Assembly: GCF_947623445.1 (NCBI RefSeq)
Contig: NC_135241.1
Span: 20,214,501-20,278,500 of the forward strand
Reading direction: 5' to 3'
DNA: 64,000 nucleotides
Origin: Clavelina lepadiformis
Lineage: Eukaryota; Chordata; Ascidiacea; Aplousobranchia; Clavelinidae
Shown here: piece by piece, positions 48,701 through 61,270 of the stretch
How the letters are laid out: each line of letters begins with the position of its first letter
How positions within the stretch are numbered: position 1 is the stretch's first letter
The notes under the pieces: generated by a model
Seen by the model: the letters and a program-made list of their open reading frames with translations, nothing else
Told to the model about the DNA's origin: nothing
The model's database searches: none
Made by a program: the position numbers and the translations under genes

Positions 48701-49223
48701 TTTTTTATTGGTATCACCGTAAGCGTAAATGTACTGCCTATGCTGTTTTGCCTGTAAGTAAGTCGGTGGTAGCCATATGCGTGGATTACGAAGTGCTTCA
48801 GCACCGTGCTCTGCACACGCCCGAAGCTAGTAACGCTTACCATGAGCTGGAAAAATTCGTACGGTGTAAAAACCCGTGAACGCATCACGGTATATGTCGA
48901 TTCACAACCATAACTGTGCCCATTTCGAAAAGAACATATTTTCTAGCTTTTCCTCAGGATAAGTATGAAACGTTGTTGATTCCGAACAAGTACTTAACCC
49001 TTTGAAGCAAGATAGACGACTCTTAGCTGTGCTGTCTTGTCAGGCTGACATGTCAGAATTTACAAGTAATATTGAGACATTTAACGCTTGTCGAGCAGGT
49101 GTTAAATGTATAATACGCAAATAAACAGATGCGTAAAACTCTAAAATACCGAACCGTTGTTCAACTCACCTGTCGGTTTCTTTCATCTCCTATTCTTGAA
49201 ATTTGAATCTTCTTGCGTCCCAT
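39763..49223 (-). CDS. mef2: Myocyte enhancer factor 2 (MADS-box transcription factor), ten coding exons
   Basis: Nuclear MADS-box activator of muscle and neural genes. Exons in transcript order: 49223-49170, 46968-46765, 42762-42619, 42423-42219, 41441-41388, 41190-41027, 40885-40801, 40622-40550, 40399-40292 and 39898-39763. They total 1227 nt, 408 aa, with all phases consistent. Exons 1-2 encode [18 protein letters not shown] and the rest of the MADS/MEF2 domains (to about residue 86). The 54+204 nt split is the one I recall for vertebrate MEF2 genes. Exon 3 has the family CDSPDVD motif and [11 protein letters not shown]. Later blocks match the MEF2 transactivation region: HLHVVIP (exon 6), [15 protein letters not shown] (exon 7), [11 protein letters not shown] (exon 8), and IKSEPASP at 340-347, a phosphorylation-dependent sumoylation motif (exon 9). 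The basic tail KRQRVE ends in GWTT. Introns 1 and 2 are large (2.2 and 4.0 kb), the others mostly short. Confidence 0.95.
45933..45942. promoter_or_regulatory. MEF2 consensus site in Mef2 intron 2
   Basis: CTAAAAATAG is the strict MEF2-binding consensus and lies about 0.8 kb downstream of the MADS-domain exon within intron 2. This is a sequence match only; a chance occurrence in AT-rich DNA is possible. Confidence 0.3.
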
Positions 49224-52200
49224 TTTCAATCGGTATGGATATCAAGCAAAAGCAATGAAGGTTCAAACGTTTGAAAATTATTTTGTCTTTAATTTTACGA
49301 TTGCAATTTTACTGTTTGTTTAAAAGATTGCCAAGCATACTTAACAAAACTAAATTTTAGGTTTTAACTTTTTCCGCGGCTTCGAGTTTGGACAAGTTTT
49401 GCGTTTGATTAGTTGCAAAATGAAAAGCTGAAAAACAAGAAAACAACTTGTAAATCGATTTTCGAATTATATTATACGAATGAAATGTATAACACCGCTT
49501 AGAGCAAGTGTTTATCTGCGTGTTTGCAGCACATCCTTGTATGGTTGGTTATTAATTCTGACAGAACTGCCACGTGAAGGGTTATTGAAGCCGTTTTTCC
49601 TAACACGACGGATGCCAATTTCAACAAAAGGTGTAAGATCAATCAACAGGTCGCTGCCTAACACACATAAGAAAAAACACCTTCGGCGAATCTTAGAAAA
49701 GTGGAAACGTCAATAAAATCGTTTAGGTTTGGGCTGGTGTGGAACTGTAAGCTGAGCATACATTATCACGCATTTGCATTACGGAAGCCAAACTGAACAG
49801 CTAAGCAAGCAAGCAAGACTTTTCTTTCAAAGGTTAAATGACCCCTCCAACTGACATATCCTGTCAGTCGTCCACCTGCTGTTTATTTTTATGCATTTTC
49901 CTATTCGTATTTTTACAGTCCACTATCAATCTGCCTGAACAGTTAGCAAGAACAACTTTAGCCTTATCTGTACAAGGGATCATAATGCGCTTTATTGTAA
50001 GTTTTCAGAAAACTAAAGCATTCACGCTAAACTTACGTCATCTTTCTACTTAATTCACTTTAATTACAACCCTGGTCTAATTCGTTCACAGAATGTACCA
50101 AGAACTTCAAAGTCGGAAAAAATTTCATATAAAAAATCGACGTACAACATTGATTAGACGATTATTTTTTAAACAACTCAACGTATAAAATGTAATTACT
50201 TTTGAAAACAAGACGTTTCCGTCCACACGCATTAGCACAACACGGGTATTAATAGTGACCAGCAGTCCACAAATAACGCTCACTTCTAAATCTGGCTCTC
50301 CGCTATACTGACGCGACTTAAAATACAACAGGACACGTTACGCATCGCTGCCGCGTAAGAATGACGTGACGTCAAAAAAACAGAAACAAGGCTTTTGCTC
50401 TTTAAACTCGTGTGAAGCGCAACATAGGAACGACGACAAACAAATAATACATGTTCCAAACATCATCGTCAAAAGTAAAGACTGGCAATAACTTTTAAGG
50501 AATTAGAATAACAACACGCAGTTGTTAACTAATCAACTTTTCACGAAGTTACAATTTAGTAGAATAAGGTTGCTTCTATAATTTCGCTTTGTTTCAAGTT
50601 CTACGCTCTTTTCAGACCGAAAAAACAGTTGTTTTAGTAATGTCAATTTTTTTTGAGTTTCTGCAAAAATTTCGAAAGCTTTATTTATTTTCCTTACCAT
50701 ATGCTTATAAGGCATTTTTAATAAGCGCGTAGTACACGTCACACCCGAATGCCAAGCGACCAAAGTTGGAGTCGGCTCCTACCTGCCTTGCCTGATTTAT
50801 TTATAGAACTAAACCACTGTCATATCGGGCTCTATGCACAACAGCGGAATCACGCAGTTGAGTCGCGATACAGCATAAGATCGTGATTTAACCAGAACCG
50901 TCCTTAGGCCCTTTCCTGCCTCTGTTGTGACGTAGACTTCCGCTACGTAATAATATGCTCTGTGTTGCGTGAAGATCGTGCACGCACACAAACGACCACC
51001 TGCTGCCATAAAATTTTGCGACGTATAAAATTTTGCGTTTCATGTGTTTAAGGATCTCGGTAAGCAACCACAAAACGATCGTCACCATGAACACTGAAAT
51101 CCCCTTGGCAGGGCCTGGCTTTACAGAGCAATCTTTAACCAAGATTACTGAATCAGCTGACGGGTATATGGCGGGATTTCACTACCACTTAAGAGTGCGC
51201 CACGGTACAAACAACTCCTTTTCTAGTCAAAAGTGCATAATCATCATATAAATTGCAACATGGTTTGCTGGTTATGCATCGATCACTCGCCATTCAACGT
51301 AAACATAGTTAAGGTTCATGTAGACATAACGCTGAAAAATACTGCACACCGACGCAGAGTGCACCTACTTAACAAATGGAGGTGCAAAGAACCATAAGGG
51401 TTGGCAGTGCTGTGGTTATTAGCATTATTGCATAATATAGCTTGGGGCAATGAAGTGGGGCCAACGTTGCAGCCCACAGTTGATAAACGATGTAAAGGAA
51501 TCATATTCATAATAGGGCGTTTGAGCTAAAAAAAATCGACCCTCCTCAGTCACACCAGTGGCATAAAAGCCAGATTGTAAACAAGTTGTAATCTGAGACG
51601 CATTCACCCGAAGAAGGTTTAGAAAGAGTTTCTGTTTCATAACGAAACACACTACACAGGAATACGACCACTTTGTGGCTTAACAGAATACAATATGCAA
51701 CGGGCACATGATAATTTGTCTTAAGTGAAACAAAAACGCACGTATTGTTGACAGTCAAGATGAAAATGACCACAGACCAAAGGCATGACAAAAGAACGTG
51801 TCAGCATTTTGGGGCGAAACTGATCAAAACTAAACAAACTATCAAACTTTTACTACGCATGAGCCACATCTTTTTATAGAAAGCAAAAAGGTCACAATTT
51901 ACATGGATAATTGCTTTCATGGAGCATGGAACAAAAATGTGCAAAATCACTTTGGAAATCATTAACCTACAAGTAACTTGCCAAATGATATTTCTTGCAT
52001 GTTTTTAGTCATCTTATTATAAGACGTGACAAAATGACCACATCTCTAATAAATCCGCACTCATGTTTTTAATCACTCTGAAACATGATGTGACAGCAGG
52101 GTTCTGATTTACATTTACACTTAATAAAAAACTTGCAGTTTACAATCAAACAATTGCTGTTCAATGGTAACCACAATCACATTGTTAACTACAATTCTTA

Positions 52201-55200
52201 TAATGCCTGTTTGTCATTTGGAACAAGCTGATGTTAGGTGTCGACAAAACGAGAGACAAAAATTACCAACGTCACGCAGGACAGGAAAAATCAAACATAC
52301 TCGGAAGAGAGGGAGGCAGGAGTATGTTGTAAAAATAGCTGATTAAGGAAATAATATTAGTTTACATGATCCCTTTATGGCACATTATGGCACACCTACA
52401 CTTCCGACCAACTGACTTCAATGAATAACCATGTGTTCGACTTGGTGAAAGAAGTTCCAGCTATATCACCATCGTCGAAGCAGCTGAATATTTAGTCTAG
52501 GTAAAACCAGCAAGAAGATAGCCTGAGTAAAATCAGCATGAAAAGAACATAAAAGCAGCAATTCATAGAAAAATTTATCTGAATATATCATGTTCATTTC
52601 TTAACCTTAATACCAAAACTCCAAAAATGACAAGACGGCCCTCATATGATGCCAAGAAAAACAAAACAGCTGAATAGCACACGGTAGTAAGACTATTATT
52701 AATGGCACAAGCCCATAGCATTTACAAGAAACAGGTACCATCACCAAGCAAAAGTTACTACAGGACAATACACTGAACACGTCGTCAAATCAAAACATCA
52801 AAGTAGACTATACATATACATCATATTGCAATTAAGTTAATTTGTGTGCTGGACAAGACCCTGATATAATGAAGTATATAATTTTCATATTAACACAGCT
52901 ACTTTTATACATATGTATACATAGCAATTTTGCTAATAATTTACTGATAAAACATTCACATACTTCAAAATACCCATAAAATGTGAAGTTCAAACTTAAC
53001 TAATATGTCACTTTTATCAGGTCATCTGGTGGAAATACGGTTATACCTTACGCATTAAATAATATTTTTTTTATGATATTTATAGATATAAGTATATATA
53101 AAGATAAGACTTATCGTTCCAAGTAATAGCAAAATTTATATGTTTATCATATTCATAACCTACAACTATCACGCCAAATTCCTGCAGGTCCACATACAGA
53201 AAAACTCAAGCAACTATTTCATGGCACAACTACTGTTACAGTTTATAAGTGCACTGTAACTGTAACAATTGTCTATTGTATGCATTTGCTGTGTTTCTCA
53301 GATGAATGATTCAGTATTCAATGATTATTCAGACAACGTTTCAAAAAAATCTAAAGTAATGTGCACAAAGCTTTATGTTTTAACTACAAATATAAAGGGT
53401 CAAGTGCAGGAGTGCACAACCACAAGATGTCTTTGCATACTGGACCCTAGCTACTCAAATTGTGGCATCATCGGGTTGTGCACTTCTGCACTAGACCCAA
53501 AATAAATTTTACAAACTTTTATTAAACAAAATCTCACTAACTGACAAGCTCAACAGAGAGACTACAGAGCTTAGAAAGCCCAGGAAATAAGTGCAACATC
53601 ACAACAGAGGAACTATGCCAAGCAATACTTTACAACACATCTGCTTTGTGGCTTGATACTTTCAATTTAGTGCGAAAGTACACAGCTACATGATGTAAGT
53701 TGTAAACGTCATTTGATTGTGTACTTCTGCCCTAAACCTATAGTTTAACATGATATAGTGCAAGCATAACACTCTAGCTTGAAGCATTGTGCACTGAAAT
53801 AAATTATCACAGAATGATGACATCTATAGTTTGTTTTTGCAATAACTTATGCCACTGATCAACGACCTTTTTGCAGCCAAATTAAATGTATCATGACTAT
53901 AGACCTTAGTTTTAATATCCCATAATTACCATAAGTGAAATACACTTAAAAATGTTTATTAAAGCAATCAAATTTAAACTTCACTGATATCCTGCACAGT
54001 ACATTATAGCCTAGGTTATACTGTTTAAAGCTTATAGGCTAAAGAGTGTCTATTTCACGGTAAGTAGGTCACGCAGCCTGTAGTTTAAGATAGGCTGTTA
54101 TGTTAGGGGAGGACCACGCAAAAAGTTGATATCCTATTCTATTCAAGGTTTTATTGGAGTTGATTTAGATTAGAAGGTAGATTTATGCTGCTATGTTATA
54201 GCATTTAAGGTTTACAAAAAGCTTTGAACGATTATTCTGGTGAAATAGTGGCAGCCACTGTAGATCGACAAAGCACAATTATCGTTACCGGTAGGCTTCT
54301 AGGCCTATTATGTTTAAAAATTGATTTCGTGATAAACTGCATCTTAAATTCCGACGCTGTTGGTATACCGTACAGTCAAACTAACACCCCGGGGACGTTT
54401 CTGCAATTCAAACTTACCGTGGCCTACCTATAAGCTATATACTACGTAGTCAACGCATTTTGAGTTCGACTTATAATAAATGTACCGTAGCCTATATTCT
54501 AAACCTGAAGCTTAACTCTCGTAAGAAATGTGCGCGATGGCTAATAATTGTCCGTTTATGGCCAATAAAAGATCACGCACTCGGAAAACTACATAAAAAA
54601 TGTCACTATTCCATTACCCAAGACCTTCAAACAGCACGAGGAAATTTTATTTGAACCTAAGCAACGCCTTACAGATGCTTAAGACATTTGACCATAGTAA
54701 GGGCAAGGCTACAATAGGTTCATTTGGTTGACACAACGACAAATACTACATTTACTGCAGTGAAGTACCAAAATAAGACCTACCGTCGTCTAAATATGAA
54801 ACAAAATTTAAAAATAGATTTCAATTGCAAGCAATCGCTTTTTGATACCATAGACCTTGCTATTTTTATCGCATGTAAACCGTGTAAAAACTCCTTCATC
54901 CAAAATACTTCTTGTTTTTTTCCTAGAGATTTTTAATCATCCATTAGAATAAGAAAGAGTGGGACTCTTCTTTCAAGTTGTGAAAAAAAAGTTTCATCAA
55001 GCTTGCCCGCCTATAGATTCGAAATCACTAGAGCATAGTCATTTTCTCTTTCTTATTGTGACGGGTGATATAATGGCTCTGCCTGTTTTTTTTTTTAACA
55101 GCTTCATCGCAGAACTAATGAATAATTCTAAAATCGATATTAAAATAAAACCGAGGTAATTTCGCGGCATATTAATTTGTTCTTTTACGTGTATACGTTT

Positions 55201-57610
55201 ACGTAGAAAAGTCACTAACGTGTTCTGAAATGTGCACAAAAAATAATAGGTAGTTAGTAGATCATAGCTATTTTATACTCTTTTATAGTCTTTGGCTATA
55301 CAGTAGATAGCCGCAGGAAATTAGGCTATTTGCACAAAAAACTTGCAACTTGTTTATGCAGTGGTAATATTTTGTTAAATTGAACTAAATACAACAAAGA
55401 TTCTTATGTGCAGCGAAAACCATACAAATCTTGTTTTAAATTCAGTGCAAATCACTTAATCGATCTTTAATTAATGCATGGCTAAAATGGCAGTTGGGAA
55501 CAATGTTTTTGAGCTTTGACAAAGACAGTAACAGACTCTTTTTTCTGGTCTCTATTCTATACCTTTGACATTACTACTTTAGAAAGTTGTAAAAAAAGAC
55601 CTAGGTACTAAAGGTGTTATGCGATTTTACTTAGAAACAATGGTAGAACAGCAACTTAGCACAATTGACAAAGGAAACAGCACTTAGTAATTTGCAAGTT
55701 TTTGAAAACGTGAAGCAATTTTAATCTCACTCATTTTTATATTAGCCAAGCTAAGTTTAGGCGACTGGTATCTGTAATACTGTATACTTAAAAGTGAAAG
55801 GCCATGGCATATGAGCAATATCGGCAGACATGCACAATGAGAAATTTTTTAAAATGTCGTTTAGGAACCTACTAATAACATAGCTTGATGAATTGATAAT
55901 TAAAACAATTTAGGCTAAATCATAAAAGAAGATTTGCTACTACTTTCACAAATTTACTAAAAATGTTTTATACATGATACCAAAAAATCTGGCACTTCTA
56001 TTCTTTCATCCATATACGTTGCTAAAAATAATTTTTATCCCTCTAAAACCATTCTGCAGCCTTCCTAAATTTAGCTCTGGAGGCCAAGTAGTTCTCTATG
56101 GCACACAGGGATTTCAGTTTGCATCCTTCTTTGTGTAAGCAGCTGGCCTGACGTTCAAATCGAGTGACATAATAAGTATTGGCGCAATAACGTCATAACC
56201 ATCTAGGCTTGATACGACGTACACCATCGCTTGAATTAAAGACATCCCAGCTTCCCACTAATCGCATTACTTGGTGTCTTGGTCGAACGCACAATTAATA
56301 GTAGTAGCATAACAGACTATATCATTGGTGGGCCATATACCACAATATTTCTGTTCGTATTTTGGCAACATACGCCATATATTTATATGCATTGCCTTTC
56401 TGGTTCTTCATCCAGTTTATAGTAACTGGATCATTCACGTTGGTTTTGTTATTCAAATTATCTCAGCTTTCCACAGTTAATTGCTCAATGTTGTTCTTTG
56501 ACAAGTAGATTATGCAGTAGCACAAAGAAGATACATCCATAGGCCATTAAAGAACTTTTATGTTGGTAACAAATAACATTCAACGGTATGATGTATTAAC
56601 TATACAAATGAACCAATTAAAAATGATTACCACAAAACAATTTATATTCATGAGTGCACTTAGGCATGGGTACAATGACGTGGTCTCAAAAGACATTTTT
56701 TGAAGTTAATGGTTTGTCAACTTACTTATCAAAACACAATGTGAAACAAAATCTTACGTTTTTCATATATGCTCTTGGAATTATTGAAAAACATTTTGAA
56801 TTGTACGCTTCTAATGCAAGTTACAATATAGCTAATTTTATTGAGACATCATAGTCTTACCTTCCTTATACTAACGTTGCTTGTTACCACTTCATTAACG
56901 CATTGACGTCATATCAGTTGCCCAGACAACAATGACATCATACGCAGTTGCAGCAGCTGTCGTTCTCCCGCGCCGAGTTAAGCCATGTAAGCATGGAAAT
57001 AGGAAATGCCGGTAGTGTTTGCAAATACTCCCAACCATACCACAAAACAGCAGCCTAAAACTTTATTGTTTTATTTTATATTTTAATTAGTTTCTGCTTT
57101 TGTGGTTATAGCTAGGCTACTGTAAATCCCCAAGATTTCAACGTGAATGGCTCAATAGCCACTACACACAATGTGCATTATGCATTGACTTATCGCGGCA
57201 CTTACCGCTCCCCTGTTTGTGCAAAATGTGCCAACATGATTGGTAGCGCAATGTTTCAGATCGTAACATACCTAACTAGGGGTACCAAATTTTTATCGCT
57301 CGAAAGGAGAATACGTTTCACCGCCAATCTCTTGTACAGTTGCGTATTTAGGATTGTGTTGAGAGGATGGGACAAATGTTTTTAAAAGTATGATCAAAAC
57401 TTCCCTCATTAAATACCCTGTCAAGGGGGCGCGGAGGGCGAACGATCTGAGTTTTTAAGCATCCACGGTCGCTTTAAAAGACCTCGAAATGAATCATATT
57501 TTTCTATTTTATGTGCAGTACAGTAGCAGTAATTAATAAAACTACAGTTTTGAAAAATCGTATAAAACGATTTTGTAACGCCGTATACAGCGATTTTGAA
57601 ACGCCATTTA
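49224..57610. other. Long region with no recognised gene, upstream of Mef2
   Basis: Open frames here are short and have no domain signature or paired splice sites. Non-coding 5' exons and enhancers of Mef2 may lie in the first few kilobases; for example, CTATAAATAA (minus strand, 50797-50806) fits both the MEF2 consensus and a TATA-like element and is followed by GGCAAGGCAG and a GTAGGA donor-like sequence. From about 51500 to 57600 the sequence is AT-rich and featureless to me. Confidence 0.45.
50797..50806 (-). promoter_or_regulatory. Candidate MEF2 site / TATA-like element upstream of Mef2
   Basis: The minus strand reads CTATAAATAA, which fits YTAWWWWTAR and a TATA box. It is 1.57 kb upstream of the Mef2 start codon, on the coding strand of that gene, with a splice-donor-like CAGGTAGG 27 bases downstream. 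It could mark a non-coding first exon. Confidence 0.25.
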
Positions 57611-58341
57611 CCCCTTTAGTGGCTCGGGTTCCAAATAGCGACTGTCAGAACAGCGACTATCAATAGAGCGACCACACGACAGCGATTCATTTAAAACAGT
57701 GACTGTCAATAGAGCGACTACACGACAGCGATTCATTTAAAACAGCGACTGCCACAACAGCGACCTCACTTCTTTTATTAAATCCAAGGCTTACGCGCAC
57801 ACGAACTTCCATCCCCCACACCTCTCTACACACGTATGCACGCAGAAACAGGCAAATACTGCGTAGTGAAAGATTGAAACCAAAAGGGACTTTAAAACAA
57901 CATTTTATTTGGACTATCCATAGTCACATGAAGTCACATGATTTAAAAAGCAATAAAATAAAATAAAAATGCAATAAAAATGCAATAAAAATCAAGACAC
58001 GTTTATTTCTAAATTGCGAGCAAGGGCTCGAAGGAACTGCCGCAGATCATACTGGCCTCGATTTTGCTGTACAACAGTGATTCGTGTGTTCATTGTCACG
58101 TATCTTTTCATTCGCTGAGTCAGGTCTCTGCCTTGTAGTAGCAATGATAAACAACAAAAAAATTTGGAAAAATGGAAAGCCTAGTTAAGTCGCTATCATA
58201 ACAGTCGCTGTTTTAATGCGGTCGGCATTTAGACAATCGCTGTTTGGAATGTCGTTCACTTGATTACGTCGCTATTATGAAGTCGCCATTATGACAGTCG
58301 CTGTTTTGACAGTCGCTATCCTGCCTGGATGCCCCCTTTAG
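57611..58341. mobile_element. Foldback / MULE-like element with inverted arrays of AGCGACTGTC repeats
   Basis: The direct repeat CCCCTTTAG occurs at both borders (57611-57619 and 58333-58341), a 9-bp duplication typical of MULE and foldback elements. The left arm (57633-57766) is built of AACAGCGACTGTC/ATAGAGCGAC units and includes a 46-bp tandem duplication (57655-57700, 57701-57746). The right arm (58188-58320) carries the same motifs in reverse complement (GACAGTCGCT, AGTCGC). Terminal sequences share ATAGCGACTGTCA (inverted). The middle, about 57780-58180, is unique and has no ORF. Confidence 0.7.
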
Positions 58342-61041
58342 TATATGATTCCTTAATGATAGCTGATAAGGAGTCGTAAACAAGGAATGCGGTAAACAAA
58401 ACTTAAAACGCCTAGGCCATCCTATAATCCAAAAAATCCGGCTTGTGAGAGGAACCATGGCCCCTTCCTAAATACGCTAGTGTACAATCAGCATTTATTG
58501 TTTGAAATGCGGGATATGGATTTAGCTTTTATGCATGTGAAATAAAAGTGTTATTGTCATGTTTTCACCAAACTAAGTTTTTGTTCTTTGTCGGCTGCAT
58601 TTCTAAAATTAGAAAAAGTTTTGATGGATTTTTTGGAGTATTGTATCTCCGCAATAATTCAAGAAACGACTGATTAAATTAAAAAAGCAGAACATTTGTT
58701 CTGCTCCTTTCGATACTACTGTACAAGCAACCGTCGTCGAAGCTTTTTAACATTCAATTGTAACAGAATGTTTGTGACAACACCATGCGACGCAGACTAT
58801 AATCCCTCATGCAGGGGCGATGAATTCATTTAATTCCTTTGGCGCCGATAGAGGTTTGTATTTTCTGAATACTTTTCGAATTCGACATGACAAAGCTGTA
58901 ATATATCAAAAAAACACAACAAGCATCTAAATTTGTTGGCCAGATGCAGCAAATTCGACTTAAAAACACCAGTATGAAAACGTTATTACCAAAAAACAAG
59001 GACATTTTGGGATTTTAATGCGTTCTCGGAGGACAATTCAGTCGTCGTGAAAGGGAGGACAAATCGTTCAAAAAGATGACGGATGGTAGCCCTAGTATGT
59101 ACATATCTATTCAAAATATGAAAACATCTGAATTCTTCGTTGCTTGATCTACACTACAGCAGTAAACGCCCGTCAGGCCGACTGACGCTGAAATGGTTCT
59201 CATGGGAGTTAAATTTTATGTGACTTGTGCCAAAATTTGCTTATATTTCTGATGTTTTGTAACTTATCGGCTATCGCCATGGTAACCTATACTGGCACCC
59301 AGAGGAACTAAAAAATACTTAACTGTTTAAAGAAAATAAAAATGTTCAAATTTCTACGCCAATTACAGCCAAGTTAGAAACAGGTATTTTGATAACATCG
59401 TAACGTAACGATAACGTCGGTAGAGACTTTTTGAAAAATATTGCCTAATTATCTTTGGTGTAGACCTGGGTGGACGATACGTGGCCTTAATTGCATGTAG
59501 TTATGACGTCAATATGCTACATGTTCCGAAATGCACTTTTCCATAAGGTGTTAAGGTCATTATCGGATTTACAATGTAGCAAAAGTACTATTTGCAACGA
59601 GTCCCGCAATTTTAGGGGCCCCGCGCTAAAGCCGTCTTCTTACAACAACAAAAAAAGAATTAAAAAAACAAAATTTTATGAGAAGAATATAGTAGCATTG
59701 ACTGCAGTAACTTCTAAGTCCCAAACAGGGTTTCTTGAAAACGTTGCACGGGGGTGGGGGAAGGGGGTCTGTAATGAATTTTAGTAAAAATAATGGTAAA
59801 AGCTTACGTACGGTACACCTGATGAAGTCAGCTAAAGCTTGCAAAATCCCTTGTTGAATGATTAAAAGTTTACCCTTAAAATGATACAATATAACTTATT
59901 CTGCTTTCTTATTAGATAATGAAGTTAAGACGGTTCAGCCACCATCAACTTTAAATATGTAACTTTAGGCAGCGTATTACACAGCAGATGTTTCAACTTT
60001 TTTTTTGCATGTTTCAACTTGCACAAAGTAGGTTGCCAACTGTCAAGATAGCAAGCCGTGTTGTTTATCGTGGGCAGTCAGCATACATATATAGCGGTAG
60101 GCCGATATGTCATGATTCATTAACGCAAGTACAATATGATTGATCCTTTACAACAGTTTGACTGTGCAGTTAAACTCCTTTAAAAATAGCGACACAGGCA
60201 TGTGAAGGTATCAAAAAATTCATTACACATTTGATATTGACGGTTGACTGCGGTTGCCGTCAAACTGACTTCCACTTTACGCAACACCACAGTGTTGGGT
60301 AGAAAATGACTTAAAATGCATTTTGAATTATTCAGCAAATGTTGCCCTTAGTTTTATTTGTAGTTTGTCTTCTTTGACTAAAATTTAGCACCAAATCAGA
60401 ACAATTTGCCATCATGTCTTCGCACTATAACACCTCGTAATCCTCGCATAATGGAATAGCATATTAGACGAGAGTCGTTTCGTTTTTCCAATGTAAGTTC
60501 AGTTTTGCAAGGGTTTAATGCAATACGCATAAAGCGTATTTAAATATAGTATGTTTAAAATGTTTCTTGCTTTAATTTTTTCCTGTAGAAACTACAGCAT
60601 AGCAAAGATGTGTAAAAGTTGTAACCTAATCAGTTTCAACCATTCCTTGGTGAGTTGAATGCCCAAGGTTGGTTCCGCAGAAGTAGCATATGACAAAAAA
60701 TTATTTGCTCTTGTATAACCAATGTATTTTTTAAGCATAGCAATATATAGTAAGCTTGTCTACGAAAATTATAAGTAGCCGAAATAAGTTTTTGGGATTT
60801 TTTAGTTATAGAGGTCTCGGGGCTTTAAAAATGCTTGTAATAGTGTTTGTAAAAAAGAAAAAGATTGGAAAAGCCAGGCTGCCTGGACAAACGGCATTAA
60901 AACCGGCAAGGCAAGGCTATTAATTCTTGCATTGGTTCCAGCGCTTGCTAAGGCCGGCCCTGAGTTTAGTGCTATGCTTCAGCGCACTTGCTCGTAGGTG
61001 CATTTCCCAGATCACCTTACCTTAGTAGTTAAGTACTGTAA

Positions 61042-61073
61042 GCATAGACTACTAAAAGATATAGTAGTCTATG
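61042..61073. repeat. 12-bp perfect inverted repeat in a TAGTAG-rich tract
   Basis: CATAGACTACTA is followed by its reverse complement TAGTAGTCTATG after a short A/T-rich loop. The next 45 bases repeat TAGTAGT motifs in both orientations. Confidence 0.55.
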
Positions 61074-61176
61074 GGTAGTAGTAGTTGTCTATATAGTAGT
61101 TATAGTAGTCTACTATGCTGTATCATGGCACAGCTTAATCATAGAAATCTAACAACAGCTTTTGTAAGCATTCTAT

Positions 61177-61270
61177 CATGGCCATAGACATCGGAAATAT
61201 AAACATGTTTAAACCAAGGTATCTATGGTTTGGTTTAAACATGTTTATATTTCCGATGTCTATAACCATG
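61177..61270. repeat. Long near-perfect hairpin (40-bp arms, 14-nt loop)
   Basis: The arms at 61177-61216 and 61231-61270 are complementary at 38 of 40 positions; the inner 32 bp from TAGACATCGG through TTTAAACCA are perfect. The loop is AGGTATCTATGGTT. No target duplication was seen. A transcript would fold into a very stable stem. Confidence 0.85.

Noticed and set aside
60951..60966. GGCCGGCCCTG, similar to an inverted hAT terminus
   Set aside because: No matching left end or target duplication could be identified.
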